A stretch of 64,000 bases of DNA from Lachnospiraceae bacterium NK3A20 (GCA_900107575.1 FNQX01000007.1:62001-126000); one strand, 5' to 3'. Counted from the stretch's first letter, positions 17,388 to 26,296 are shown. Translations and numbers: made by a program. Notes: a model not told the origin generated them from the letters alone.

Positions 17388-18779
17388 TCACTGCGCGCCG
17401 CCTGCGATTTTCCCTGAAACTGTGCCGATATCTATCCATAGCTCGCAGTCATATAGCTTCAGCGTCTTGGCATCGCCATAGTAAACAGCCCTGCCGGATA
17501 CCTGTGTGCCCGTCATCCCCTGCTCTGCCGCGAGATCCTTCATCTTCTGCAGCGCCGTGGGATTGAGCTTTGCAAAGAACGCTTCTGGTAACTCCTCCAC
17601 GTAGAAATAAATGCCGTTCTTCTCATAGGCTTCGAGGAACGCGTTCCCCAAGTGATCCTCTGCCGTCCCGGGGATGGCACCGTCCGGATTCGCCATCAGA
17701 AGATCCGTCATGGAAGGTCGGCTGGCCACCGGAATTTCGAACTGTCGGATATGAGTGCGCAGCTCCTCACGGCAGCTCTGCCTGCTCCCAATCCCCGTAT
17801 AGAGGCGCTCAGGGTGACTGCGGAACACATCGTATTCCTCATCCGTGTAATAGGTGTAGGTGCTGATCCTCTCCGTCGAACCATTCGCGAGAGTCAGGTG
17901 GCGCAGCAACACGCCGTTCGCGTCATAGTCGTAGTGATCCGTGGTAGACGTGCCGTCGCTGGAACTCATCCGAATCTCTGTCCAGTCGCCTTTTTCGCTC
18001 CTGTCGGCAGACCTTGTGAGCTCGTAATGCCCCTTTTCTCCCGTCGCGGAAACCGCGTCGTTGTAAGAAATTTCATTGCCGAACTCGTCATAGAGATACT
18101 CAGTGCTGACATAGTTCGACGGATCCTTCGAATCGACCTCTGTGGAAACCGTTCTCGTCGTCATCCCCCAGCGATTGTAGTCATACTCTTTGACAGCAAG
18201 GTGGCCCTTCACACCGGTCGGATCATACTGCAAAGTCCGTCGCAGCGTGCCGTCAGTATTGTACCAGCTGGTCTGCACAGGGCCCACTTCATCGGAAATC
18301 CCCTCGTACTGAATCGTGCCGTCACCGGGCTTTGTGACGCGGTAGTTCCAGTCGTACCAGCTCTCATCATTCCCGGCAAAATCCATGCCGATCTCGCTGC
18401 CTGCCTTTGGATGCCCGTCAGCGTCCAGCTCGAATCGCTTCATGGATGCGGTGAGACTCCCGTAGGTGACAGTCTCAAAGAGATTCCCCCGGATATCATA
18501 GAAATCTTCCTGGAGAAGATTCTCTCCGCTGCCATCAAACGTCCGGATGAGGTGCACCACGCTCGGATGAAGTGCCGCCGTCTGCGCGAGCTCGTGAGAA
18601 CTCTCACTCGCCTCTTTGGAGGCCTCGAGTGCCGACATCGGACGGTCTACCCAGGTTTCCTCCGGCTTCCCTTCGGCAGCCAGCACTGCACGCGGCAACA
18701 GAAAAGTCACAAGGAACGCCATAGCAGCCACAATGAAGCTGCTCCTCTTGTTCGCTCTCTTGTGAACTCCATGTTTCAT
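17388..18779 (-). CDS. Secreted YD-repeat-like protein
   Basis: A 463-residue exported protein of unknown role. It has a classic signal peptide (basic start, hydrophobic core VAAMAFLVTFLLP, cleavage near Ala-Ala at 34/35). The middle carries several RHS/YD-type units: YDYNRWGMTTRT, YLYDEFGNEIS, YDYDANGVLLR. The C-terminal 130 residues look like a separate globular domain. Too few units for a full RHS shell and no toxin domain recognised. ATG at 18779 preferred over an in-frame GTG two codons earlier because GGAG sits at the right distance. Confidence 0.75.
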   Translation of the reverse strand: MKHGVHKRANKRSSFIVAAMAFLVTFLLPRAVLAAEGKPEETWVDRPMSALEASKEASESSHELAQTAALHPSVVHLIRTFDGSGENLLQEDFYDIRGNLFETVTYGSLTASMKRFELDADGHPKAGSEIGMDFAGNDESWYDWNYRVTKPGDGTIQYEGISDEVGPVQTSWYNTDGTLRRTLQYDPTGVKGHLAVKEYDYNRWGMTTRTVSTEVDSKDPSNYVSTEYLYDEFGNEISYNDAVSATGEKGHYELTRSADRSEKGDWTEIRMSSSDGTSTTDHYDYDANGVLLRHLTLANGSTERISTYTYYTDEEYDVFRSHPERLYTGIGSRQSCREELRTHIRQFEIPVASRPSMTDLLMANPDGAIPGTAEDHLGNAFLEAYEKNGIYFYVEELPEAFFAKLNPTALQKMKDLAAEQGMTGTQVSGRAVYYGDAKTLKLYDCELWIDIGTVSGKIAGGAQ

Positions 18780-18901
18780 TTCCACTCCGATCCTTTCCCG
18801 GAATTGTTGACTTCGTTCTCATTATAACGTATCCGTGAGGATTTACATCAGAAAAGAATGGATGGAGGGCAGAATGGCGCCGGAAAATGAGCATAAAGAA
18901 A

Positions 18902-18932
18902 CCGGGAAGCATTGGATCACAATGCTTCCCGG
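18902..18932 (-). terminator. Terminator after tRNA-Ala
   Basis: A 12-bp perfect stem (18902-18913 with 18921-18932), 7-nt loop, followed on the minus strand by TTTCTTTA. It sits 16 bp beyond the tRNA 3' end and is a good intrinsic terminator. Confidence 0.85.
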
Positions 18933-18948
18933 CGCCCCTGCCAAGGTA

Positions 18949-19021
18949 TGGAGCTGGGGGGATTCGAACCCCTGACCTCTGCGTTGCGAACGCAGCGCTC
19001 TCCCAGCTGAGCTACAACCCC
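18949..19021 (-). tRNA. tRNA-Ala (anticodon CGC)
   Basis: A 73-base gene folds into a standard cloverleaf: acceptor GGGGTTG/CAGCTCC including the G3-U70 wobble pair that is the alanine identity element, D arm with GCTCAG...GAGAGC, anticodon stem CTGCG/CGCAG around loop TTCGCAA (anticodon CGC), and the GTTCGAATC T-loop. The 3' CCA is not encoded. It has its own promoter and terminator and so is a single-gene unit. Confidence 0.96.
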
Positions 19022-19061
19022 AATTGGTTCGTGTGATCGGTTTCTCCCGGCCACGCGTTTT

Positions 19062-19089
19062 AGTATAACACGTATTCGAAATGTTGCAA
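19062..19089 (-). promoter_or_regulatory. Promoter for tRNA-Ala
   Basis: TTGCAA (19084-19089), 16-bp spacer, TATACT (19062-19067) with an extended -10 TGT directly upstream. Predicted start near 19055, about 34 bases before the mature tRNA. Confidence 0.7.
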
Positions 19090-19105
19090 CCAAAATTCTT
19101 TAAAG

Positions 19106-19672
19106 TTATGATCTTCGGCCTGGCATCATTTCATAGAGTCTTGGACGCAGTACACGATCAACCGCCTTTAAGACGAAATACAGAATCATGGTATCAATCG
19201 GCAGCTGGATCAGGTTCGTAACAATCCTCGTAGGCAGGATCACCGCGATTGCCTTGTTGTATAGCATCACCGACCAGACAGTGTTCAATCCAATGTTGCA
19301 GATCAGCTTGACCAGGATTTCCGCGATGATCAGATTCCTGATCCGAAGTTTCCTGCGGTAGAGGAAGAGTCCGAAGATCACGGCCGCCGTGACAGCCGTC
19401 AACGTATAGCCCGGGAAAAAAGGTCCGTCTGGATTCGCGACATATTTCACGATGTCCATGACTGCCGCGAAGATACCGCCTGTCACCGGTCCGAAGAAAA
19501 AGTCGATGACCACGTTCGGGATCTCGGTGATACCGATTCTGGCGTATGGAGCGAGACGGATGGAACCAACATACTCCAGCACGATGGACAGTGCGCCCAT
19601 AATGCCGCAGAAAATCAGCACATTGAGCTTGCGGAACTCATGCAGGGAACTGGTAAAGATGGATTCAGACAT
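19106..19672 (-). CDS. folT: Folate-family ECF transporter S component
   Basis: Substrate-binding membrane subunit of an energy-coupling-factor vitamin transporter, probably for folates; it needs the shared EcfA/EcfA'/EcfT module encoded elsewhere. The 188-residue protein has about six hydrophobic segments and the family signature GITEIPNVVIDFFFGPVTGG. The start at 19672 is fixed by AGGAGGTG eight bases upstream. The specificity call is supported by the tetrahydrofolate riboswitch in its leader. The next gene downstream is tRNA-Ala. Confidence 0.9.
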   Translation of the reverse strand: MSESIFTSSLHEFRKLNVLIFCGIMGALSIVLEYVGSIRLAPYARIGITEIPNVVIDFFFGPVTGGIFAAVMDIVKYVANPDGPFFPGYTLTAVTAAVIFGLFLYRRKLRIRNLIIAEILVKLICNIGLNTVWSVMLYNKAIAVILPTRIVTNLIQLPIDTMILYFVLKAVDRVLRPRLYEMMPGRRS

Positions 19673-19677
19673 AAAAA

Positions 19678-19717
19678 GACACCTCCTTTGCAGTATCTCG
19701 AACTGCATAGAGGTGTC
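19678..19717 (-). promoter_or_regulatory. Riboswitch expression platform: terminator-like stem that also hides the folT Shine-Dalgarno
   Basis: An outer stem GACACCTC/GAGGTGTC plus an inner GCAGT/ACTGC stem is followed at once by five T residues (19673-19677) and then the folT ATG. The 3' arm contains the AGGAGGT ribosome site. The hairpin could therefore end transcription one base before the start codon, block translation, or both. Confidence 0.75.
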
Positions 19718-19738
19718 ATCCTGCTCACCAGATATGCA

Positions 19739-19866
19739 GCAGCGGGATGCGGACCTGATACCGCATACGTCAGACGTCGGAGAATTTCTTCCCGGCCTCC
19801 GCGTATTTCGTCCGACTGACAACTCCCTGTTCAGCCGGCACTTGACGCATCAGTTCCTACTCTGCC
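19739..19866 (-). ncRNA. Tetrahydrofolate (THF) riboswitch
   Basis: The folT leader matches the conserved THF aptamer in order: GAGTAG after the P1 5' strand (GGCAG), then GCGTCAAGTG, a hairpin with GGGAGTTG in its loop (8-bp stem CCGGCTGA/TCAGTCGG), ACGAA, and the 3' block GCGG...GCATCC closing with GCTGC. Relative to the short archetypes there is an extra stem-loop between ACGAA and the 3' block. Position upstream of a folate-family S component is the standard context. Not checked by covariance search. Confidence 0.85.
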
Positions 19867-19877
19867 TCTAGGAATAA

Positions 19878-19906
19878 ATCTTAATGGATAAAGTTTTCTA
19901 TGGCAA
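19878..19906 (-). promoter_or_regulatory. Promoter for the THF riboswitch-folT transcript
   Basis: TTGCCA (19901-19906), 17-bp spacer, TAAGAT (19878-19883), predicted start near 19871, a few bases before the aptamer. It lies just below the stop of the lipoprotein gene. Confidence 0.6.
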
Positions 19907-19909
19907 GCC

Positions 19910-20902
19910 TTATTTTCCCTTCGTGAAGGTATAGCCTGAATTAGCCACAAGTGATGAGATCACGGTCTGAGCGTCCTCCTCCATGATCTGATACTGGTCA
20001 GAGGTCTCCTGCGATGCCTGCACATCGGTCGGGAATACGGCGACGACGTACAGCTTGCCGGAGCCATCTCCAATGCCGTCTCCGGAGAGCGTGCCAACGA
20101 ACTGGCGGCTCGGAAGATCCGCGTAGTCTGCCTTGTCCTGATAGCAGGCGATCGTGAACAGGTGTCCGCCCGCGCCAGCCGCTGCGGAAGAGGCATCGTA
20201 GAAGCTTACGGAATCCACACCGTAGCCTGAACCCTTTGTGATGGAATACATGTTATCGGCCCACGGAACTGTCACGGTGAGATACTGCCCGGAAACAGCA
20301 GCGCTACCTGCATGTAATTCCTCATCCGTTGCGGATGTGATCCCGGATGATGTCTTATCGCTCACATTGGACGAACCGGCGCCCGTCCTGGCACCTGAAG
20401 TTCCAGCGGTCGCTGCGCCAGATTCCGTTCCTGACGTTCCATCCGTTGCATCAGTCGCATCTGTCTGCTGCGCTTTGCCGTCAGGCGCTTTCGCTCCGTC
20501 CTTATCGCCTTCTGCAGTTTGAGACGATGCGTCACCATCCGAGGCTGTCGAGCCCTCTTTGCCATCCGCCTGATCACTGCCGATCGTTTCACTGCCGGCC
20601 TGATTCCCAGCTTCCGCAGTCTGATTTCCCGACTCATCCGCGCCCGCTCCGCCATCTGCGGCTGTTTCATTGACTGTGACCTCGCCGTCGGCAGCTCCTG
20701 TCTCGCTACTGTTGGCATGATCCGCAGTATTATCCTGCAAATCACTCGTCTCAGTGTCAGCCACAGTTGCTGTGCCGGCGTCTGGTATCTTCTCAACCTC
20801 GAAGGAAACTCCTTCATCAGGCGCATCGTTGCCGCACGCGGTCATTGTCATCATCACTGCCGCCAGTCCCGGCAGCAGCCATTTCATCAATCTGTTTCTC
20901 AT
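19910..20902 (-). CDS. Lipoprotein with low-complexity Ala/Gly/Asp/Thr linker
   Basis: A 330-residue exported lipoprotein: basic start, hydrophobic core LLPGLAAVMMTM and a lipobox ending TAC with Cys23. Residues about 30-190 are disordered and made of Ala, Gly, Asp, Thr, Ser and Gln. A folded C-terminal domain of about 130 residues begins near GQYLTVTVPWADNMYSITKG. No family recognised. The lipidation enzyme Lgt is encoded at 33.2 kb. Confidence 0.8.
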   Translation of the reverse strand: MRNRLMKWLLPGLAAVMMTMTACGNDAPDEGVSFEVEKIPDAGTATVADTETSDLQDNTADHANSSETGAADGEVTVNETAADGGAGADESGNQTAEAGNQAGSETIGSDQADGKEGSTASDGDASSQTAEGDKDGAKAPDGKAQQTDATDATDGTSGTESGAATAGTSGARTGAGSSNVSDKTSSGITSATDEELHAGSAAVSGQYLTVTVPWADNMYSITKGSGYGVDSVSFYDASSAAAGAGGHLFTIACYQDKADYADLPSRQFVGTLSGDGIGDGSGKLYVVAVFPTDVQASQETSDQYQIMEEDAQTVISSLVANSGYTFTKGK

Positions 20903-21042
20903 ATCGTTGATCCTTTGTTAATACAATTCTTCTCCTGGTCGCCTGGAGCATCAGCTCAGAGTGCCCCGAAATATATTGCGCTGGCAGGATACAATCATGC
21001 TCTTAAAATCTGTCCATCCGTCTATGTGCCCTTCCGAGCCGT

Positions 21043-21270
21043 TCAGAGATCCTCGTTCCCTGCCGTAGATATAAGATCTACAATCGAAGCCGCAATGCCG
21101 CAGCGGTCAGGCATCTTGCTGCCCTCTCCAATATCTCCCTCGAGCTCGATGTCGAAACAGGCATCCGATAGCTCCAGGAGTTCATCTTCCGACATTGCAT
21201 CCACGTCTTCTCTTGTTTTCCCGAACTCTGCCTTCAGAAAGTCCAGCTGCCGGTCATTGAAATGCATCAT
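21043..21270 (-). CDS. Small acidic protein of unknown function
   Basis: A 75-residue protein, starting MMHFNDRQLDFLKAEFG, strongly acidic with helical segments (REDVDAMSEDELLELSDACFDIE) and an ending GIAASIVDLIS. An AGGAG ribosome site lies upstream at proper distance. No domain was recognised. It begins 22 bp past the ftsZ terminator stem, so it might be transcribed by read-through or from a weak promoter not identified. Confidence 0.6.
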   Translation of the reverse strand: MMHFNDRQLDFLKAEFGKTREDVDAMSEDELLELSDACFDIELEGDIGEGSKMPDRCGIAASIVDLISTAGNEDL

Positions 21271-21292
21271 GTATCTCGCTCTCCTATGAAAA

Positions 21293-21330
21293 ATACCTCC
21301 GCAAAGAAGCTGTGGTCTTTGCGAAGGTAT
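21293..21330 (-). terminator. Terminator after ftsZ
   Basis: A 14-bp stem with one mismatch and one G-T pair (21293-21306 with 21317-21330), a 10-nt loop and a run of five T on the minus strand (21289-21293). It closes the dcw cluster. Confidence 0.85.
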
Positions 21331-21400
21331 GATGATCTGCGATGAATCTGTCGTTGCGCAGCCAGTGATAAATCAGTGCCGGAACGGATCAAGCGGTGAA

Positions 21401-22765
21401 TCATTCAAGAGAATCGTCGTTTCCGTTCTTGTCATCCTTCTTAGAGAGGAAGGAAGGGATCACGATGTTCTGTGTGTCTCCCGTATGGATGCTGCCCGGA
21501 TTGAAACGATAAGTCGGCTGAGGAGCCGGTGTGCCATAGTTCGCCGGATTGGGCTGTGCAGGCTGCTGCGGCTGCTGAGGATTAAACCCGGGGTTACTCT
21601 GCTGCTGGAAAGCAGGATTCTGCGGATACGGCTGCGGCGGATATCCCGGATTCTGATTAAACGGCTGCTGGTACTGAGGGCGGAATCCTCCCTGCTGTGC
21701 ACCAAAGCCTCCCTGGAACGGAGACTGCGGAGCCCCTGCCGGCCTGGGAGCTGCGCCCGGGTTGAACGGCTGACGGGCAAACGGATTGGCGCCTGCCGCG
21801 GGCTTCTTCTCTTCCTTCGTACCGATGCCGGTTGCGATGACGGTAACCGTGCAGCTGTCTGCATCGGAGTCATCGAACTTCGCACCGAAGATAACGTTGA
21901 CGTCGTTGCCGGTCTGATCCTGTATGTAGGAAGCCGCGTCGTTGGCATCGAACAGGGAGATGTCACCGGAAATATTCAGAATGACATCGGTAGCACCGTC
22001 GATCGAGGTTTCGAGCAGCGGGGACTCAACTGCCATCTTGACAGCCTGTGTCGCCTTGTCGTCACCCTTGCCGTAGCCGATGCCGACGTGTGCGATGCCC
22101 TTGTTGCGCATGACAGTCTGTACATCCGCGAAGTCGAGGTTGATGATCGCGGGCAGGTTGATGAGGTCAGTGATCCCCTGTACGGCCTGCTGCAGCACTT
22201 CGTCCGCCTTCTTCAGTGCATCCGGAAGGCTGGTGCGACGATCCATGATCTCAAGGAGCTTATCATTCGGGATTACGATGAGCGTGTCTACATTGGGACG
22301 AAGATTCTCAATACCAGAGAGCGCTCTGGTCATACGTGCCTTTGCCTCGAAAGAGAAAGGCTTGGTCACAACGCCAACTGTCAGTATGCCCTGATCCTTC
22401 GCAATCTTGGCAATGACAGGAGCCGCGCCGGTACCGGTGCCGCCGCCCATGCCGCAGGTAACGAACACCATGTCCGCTCCCTTGATCGCCTGTGAAATCT
22501 CTTCCGTGCTCTCCTCGGCGGCCTTCTTGCCTACCTCGGGATTCGCGCCCGCGCCAAGACCTCTCGTCAGCTTCGCGCCGATCTGTAAGAGCTTCGGTGC
22601 CTTGCATCTCTGCAGAGCCTGCACATCACTGTTCGCACCGATGAACTCAACGCCGCTGATGTCCTCTTCGATCATGCGGTTCACCGCGTTGTTTCCGCCT
22701 CCGCCGACTCCGACGACAATAATCTTGCAAGCGGTTTCGTTTTCATCTGTCTTAATCTCTAGCAC
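21401..22765 (-). CDS. ftsZ: Cell division protein FtsZ
   Basis: Tubulin-like GTPase that forms the Z ring. The 454-residue protein starts at GTG (22765) with AGGAGG seven bases upstream. It has the GTP-binding signature GGGTGTG (107-113), and NLDFADV in the second half. After the core (about 320 residues) a long Gln/Pro/Asn/Gly-rich linker runs to the conserved C-terminal peptide [10 protein letters not shown], the docking site for membrane tethers. No ftsA lies beside it, as usual in this group. It has its own promoter. Confidence 0.97.
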   Translation of the reverse strand: MLEIKTDENETACKIIVVGVGGGGNNAVNRMIEEDISGVEFIGANSDVQALQRCKAPKLLQIGAKLTRGLGAGANPEVGKKAAEESTEEISQAIKGADMVFVTCGMGGGTGTGAAPVIAKIAKDQGILTVGVVTKPFSFEAKARMTRALSGIENLRPNVDTLIVIPNDKLLEIMDRRTSLPDALKKADEVLQQAVQGITDLINLPAIINLDFADVQTVMRNKGIAHVGIGYGKGDDKATQAVKMAVESPLLETSIDGATDVILNISGDISLFDANDAASYIQDQTGNDVNVIFGAKFDDSDADSCTVTVIATGIGTKEEKKPAAGANPFARQPFNPGAAPRPAGAPQSPFQGGFGAQQGGFRPQYQQPFNQNPGYPPQPYPQNPAFQQQSNPGFNPQQPQQPAQPNPANYGTPAPQPTYRFNPGSIHTGDTQNIVIPSFLSKKDDKNGNDDSLE

Positions 22766-22869
22766 GGTGGTGCCTCCTTCAAATATGGTAATATCAGAAT
22801 CTTCGATTCATTCGCAGTGAAGCCGTCAAGATTGACCTGATACGATAATTCACGAACTTACATTTATCA

Positions 22870-22898
22870 ATAATACAATCAATTCCATGCGTTCGCAA
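22870..22898 (-). promoter_or_regulatory. Promoter for ftsZ
   Basis: TTGCGA (22893-22898), 17-bp spacer, TATTAT (22870-22875), predicted start near 22863, giving a leader of about 100 nt. It allows ftsZ to be expressed separately from the rest of the division cluster. Confidence 0.6.
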
Positions 22899-22964
22899 CG
22901 GGTATCTTGACAAATTCACAATTGCTTAACATTCATTTTCCGCGGAATCTGACCACGAAAAGCG

Positions 22965-24017
22965 TCATTCCTGCCCGCTGTCGCCGGCACTCTGAATGAC
23001 TGTTCCATGGTCATCCTCAGGGATCGGCTCGATGATGCTCTCAATGGAATCGGACTGACTGCTGTTTTCCTGATCGCCACTGGCATCGTCATCAGATGAC
23101 GGAATCGTGGAAAGTCCGGCAGAATCGTCTGCCGCGTCAGCCGAAGGCTCATCATTCGATGTGATGATCGGGATGTCCGCCGCCTCCCCATCCGTGCCCC
23201 TATCCGGAGAGGACTTTTCTGTAGAAGTCTCGTCCGCTTCGTCGGTATGCCGTTGCACAAAGGTGATGTAATTCGTGCCCGGTGTGAAATTCTCGAGCTC
23301 CAGCCTGCCCTTTTTGCCCTCAAGTTTCGGGAGGATACGGGAAATGTTCGAGATCTTCTCGTCCAGATAGTCAACACTGCCGACATCGCAGCGCACGCCG
23401 CCGAAATAAATTGACATGTCGCCGTCCGTATCGAAATAGATCTTGTCCGCAGCGAGCTCGTATTTATTCAGCATCTGCGTGGCGTTCAGGATCTGCTGGA
23501 AGATCGCGGGATCCTCCACCGGCAGCTGTTCGTACAGCGCGATGTAGGAGAACTTGAGCCCCAGCACCTCCGGCACGCCCGAAAGCGCCACATCGGAAGA
23601 CTCGACCACGGTGCCGTCCCTGGAGAAATACATGTATCTGCCGAGGTAGTTGACATAACCAGCGAGGGACATCTCGTAGACCGAGATGCGGATCGAATCA
23701 TGCTGGATCACCGAAACGTCCATGCGCTCAATGAAGGGCATATCCGGTACATCCCTGTTCCGATACCGCGCAGACAGCACGAGGGAATTGTTGCCGAGCA
23801 CGCCGGATTCTACGATATTCGCAATCTCCTCGTCCGAATAGCGTGTGTTGCCTTCGACGAGGACGTGTCTTACCTTATAAAATTCATACCAGAATACCAG
23901 CACCGCGATGATCACGGCGGCGATGGTAAGAACGGTCAGGCGGATTTTCCTGCGTCTCGCCGCGAACAGGGCATCAATATAGGACTGGGCATCCGGGTAA
24001 TCTTCTCTGTATATCAT
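22965..24017 (-). CDS. ftsQ: Cell division protein FtsQ/DivIB
   Basis: Bitopic division protein that forms a complex with FtsL and FtsB/DivIC. The 350-residue protein has a short cytoplasmic start, one membrane segment (about 27-45), a POTRA domain beginning VRHVLVEGNTRYSDEEI, and the DivIB beta domain to about 256. The last 94 residues are a disordered acidic Ser/Asp/Glu-rich tail outside the cell. The start (24017) overlaps the ftsW stop by four bases (ATGA), so translation is coupled; this sets the start against a longer open frame. Confidence 0.93.
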   Translation of the reverse strand: MIYREDYPDAQSYIDALFAARRRKIRLTVLTIAAVIIAVLVFWYEFYKVRHVLVEGNTRYSDEEIANIVESGVLGNNSLVLSARYRNRDVPDMPFIERMDVSVIQHDSIRISVYEMSLAGYVNYLGRYMYFSRDGTVVESSDVALSGVPEVLGLKFSYIALYEQLPVEDPAIFQQILNATQMLNKYELAADKIYFDTDGDMSIYFGGVRCDVGSVDYLDEKISNISRILPKLEGKKGRLELENFTPGTNYITFVQRHTDEADETSTEKSSPDRGTDGEAADIPIITSNDEPSADAADDSAGLSTIPSSDDDASGDQENSSQSDSIESIIEPIPEDDHGTVIQSAGDSGQE

Positions 24018-25264
24018 GACAGATCCCTGAGCCGGATGCTCCTCGCGATGTTGATCACAATGCCGATCTCCGCCAGCATGATGACGACGGACGATCCGCC
24101 GTAACTGATAAAGGGCAGCGTCACGCCGGTGTTCGGTATCGTGTTGGTGACAACCGCGATGTTGAGTACGACCTGGATCGCGATGTGCATCATAACGCCG
24201 GAGGCGACCAGCCCGCCGAACATATCCTCCGCATTCATGGCGATGATCATGATTCGCCAGCACAGGATGATGAACATGGCAATAATGGAAATCGCACCGA
24301 ACATCCCGAGCTCCTCACAGATGATCGAGAAGATCATGTCATTCTGCGCCTCGGGAATGTAGCCGAGCTTCTGCATACTCTGCCCCAGTCCCTTACCGAT
24401 GATGCCGCCGGAACCGATGCCATAGAGCGCCTGCAGCGTCTGGAAGCCCTTGCCGTTCGCGTATTTCGTGGGGTCCAGCCAGGCGAGCACACGGCCCGAG
24501 CGGAAGTCCATGTCCGGATCTCCCGCGCGGCTGGAGATATAGAATACCAGCCCCGCCGCTACGGCCAGCACGGCGCCGAAGAAGGCAATAAACCGGAAGA
24601 AGTCTCTCCGCGCGACGAACAGCATGCAGAATGCGATGCCGAAAACAATGATCGCCGAGGAGAGGTTTCTCGTGATGCCATAGATGATCGCCGACTGGAT
24701 GATGGCAGGCAACATGACCTTTGCGGTTCCCTTCAGGGTGTAGAGTTCCTTTTTGTTAATGGTCAGGAGCAGATGTGCCGTCAGGACAATAATGGCAATC
24801 TTGGAAATCTCCGCGGGCTGGATCGACACCGGTCCCAGGTAGAGCCACCGCTTCGCGCCGTTGACTTCGCGTCCGAACGGGATAATCGCGAGGATCATCA
24901 GCACCGAGATCACATACAGCGCGTTAGAGAACTTCTCGAAAATGTGGTAATCAATCGTCGCAACGAAGAACATCGCGAGTATCCCGATGACTGAGTTAAG
25001 GAGCTGTCTCTTCAGATAGTAGGCAGGATCACCGTAGGCAATTCCCGCCTCGTAGGAGCTCGTCGAATAGAGCATGATCAGGCCGAAGACAACGAGGAAG
25101 AAAATAATGAAGAGAAGGCTGTAGTCGTGGAGTCCCTCTCCCTCCGTCTTCGCTGTATTCCTGCCACCCCTTTTCGCGGGAGTGCCGCTCTTCACAACGT
25201 GAAGATTTGTATTCGTTCTGGTCCGGCCGTTGCGGGCGCGGACATGCGTTCTGGAATCTGCCAT
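24014..25264 (-). CDS. ftsW: SEDS glycosyltransferase FtsW
   Basis: Polytopic peptidoglycan polymerase of the SEDS family, working with the division PBP. The 416-residue protein has about ten membrane segments and the C-terminal SEDS pattern PFISYGGSSVVIMLAEIGI. A basic N-terminal extension of about 46 residues (Arg/Lys/Asn/Thr-rich) precedes the first helix. Assigned FtsW rather than RodA by its position between mraY and ftsQ. It starts 9 bp after mraY ends. Confidence 0.93.
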   Translation of the reverse strand: MADSRTHVRARNGRTRTNTNLHVVKSGTPAKRGGRNTAKTEGEGLHDYSLLFIIFFLVVFGLIMLYSTSSYEAGIAYGDPAYYLKRQLLNSVIGILAMFFVATIDYHIFEKFSNALYVISVLMILAIIPFGREVNGAKRWLYLGPVSIQPAEISKIAIIVLTAHLLLTINKKELYTLKGTAKVMLPAIIQSAIIYGITRNLSSAIIVFGIAFCMLFVARRDFFRFIAFFGAVLAVAAGLVFYISSRAGDPDMDFRSGRVLAWLDPTKYANGKGFQTLQALYGIGSGGIIGKGLGQSMQKLGYIPEAQNDMIFSIICEELGMFGAISIIAMFIILCWRIMIIAMNAEDMFGGLVASGVMMHIAIQVVLNIAVVTNTIPNTGVTLPFISYGGSSVVIMLAEIGIVINIARSIRLRDLS

Positions 25265-25273
25265 AAACTCCCT

Positions 25274-26251
25274 TTACCAGAGTGCGATCAGCCCCACCGA
25301 GCACAGAATGACGGTGATGACCGTGAACAGGGCGACAACTCTGACTTCCGTCCAGCCGCCGAGCTCGAAGTGGTGATGGATCGGGGCCATGCGGAACAGC
25401 CGTTTGCCGTGGGTCGCCTTAAAATAGCAGACCTGCAGGATCACAGAGACCACCTCGAGGAGATAGATGAAGCCAACGATCGGGATGAACAGCGGCAACT
25501 GCAGCACGTAGGCAATGCCGACGACGAAGCCGCCGAGAGCGAGTGCCCCCGTATCTCCCATGAATACCTTCGCGGGATTTGCGTTATAGAGGAGGAAGCC
25601 CAGGAGCGCGCCGATCATGGCAGTTGCAGCCACCGCGGCATCCGAGCCTGCAAGGACGGCCGCAATCGCGAAGAACAGTGCCACCGCGATGGTCACGCAG
25701 CTCGCGAGTCCGTCGATGCCGTCCGTGAAATTCGTGCCGTTCACCGTCGCAACGGCGATGAACACGAGTGCCGGGAAAGAGAGCCACCCGAGGTCGAAGA
25801 AATGTCCCGCGGCGAACGGAACTTTCATCGACAGATCAATGTGGTTGACGAACACCAGGATGAGACCGAAAACAACGGCGATCACGATCTGGAACAGCAT
25901 CTTCTGCCTCACCGTCAGGCCCTCGCTCCTTCTCTTCTTCACCTTGATGAAATCGTCCGCAAAACCCACGAGGCCAAAGCCCAGCGTCAGGAAAACAACA
26001 GGCACGACATCAGGGTTTTTGACTGAAAAAATCAGACAGGTGATCACCAGGGCTGCGATGAACATGATGCCACCCATGTTGGGGGTACCCGTTTTCTTTT
26101 TATGGCTGTCAGGGCCTTCCGCGCGCTCCGTCTGCTCCGCCTTCATGCGGATCAGTTCGGGGATCAGGAACTTGCCGATGACCGCGCTGATGCAGAATGC
26201 GATGATCAGCGGCAGCACCAGATTCACGATTTCGCTCGTTTCCAGTAACAT
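25274..26251 (-). CDS. mraY: Phospho-N-acetylmuramoyl-pentapeptide transferase
   Basis: Makes lipid I from UDP-MurNAc-pentapeptide and undecaprenyl phosphate. The 325-residue membrane protein has ten hydrophobic segments, the metal-binding FADDFIKVKK, the NGTNFTDGIDGLA motif and the HHHFE-type motif PIHHHFELGG. It has its own promoter and a structured 190-nt leader. Confidence 0.96.
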   Translation of the reverse strand: MLLETSEIVNLVLPLIIAFCISAVIGKFLIPELIRMKAEQTERAEGPDSHKKKTGTPNMGGIMFIAALVITCLIFSVKNPDVVPVVFLTLGFGLVGFADDFIKVKKRRSEGLTVRQKMLFQIVIAVVFGLILVFVNHIDLSMKVPFAAGHFFDLGWLSFPALVFIAVATVNGTNFTDGIDGLASCVTIAVALFFAIAAVLAGSDAAVAATAMIGALLGFLLYNANPAKVFMGDTGALALGGFVVGIAYVLQLPLFIPIVGFIYLLEVVSVILQVCYFKATHGKRLFRMAPIHHHFELGGWTEVRVVALFTVITVILCSVGLIALW

Positions 26252-26296
26252 GATGTTGGTATCTTCCTTTCAGATGCAGGATATTCAATAGCTTGA

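Noticed and set aside
20238-20826. Frames within the lipoprotein linker on both strands
   Set aside because: Products of low-complexity coding sequence; no ribosome sites or domains.
24018-24263. N-terminal extension of ftsQ by 82 codons
   Set aside because: It lies inside ftsW in another frame, is His/Arg-rich without homology, and the ATGA overlap gives a natural start at 24017.
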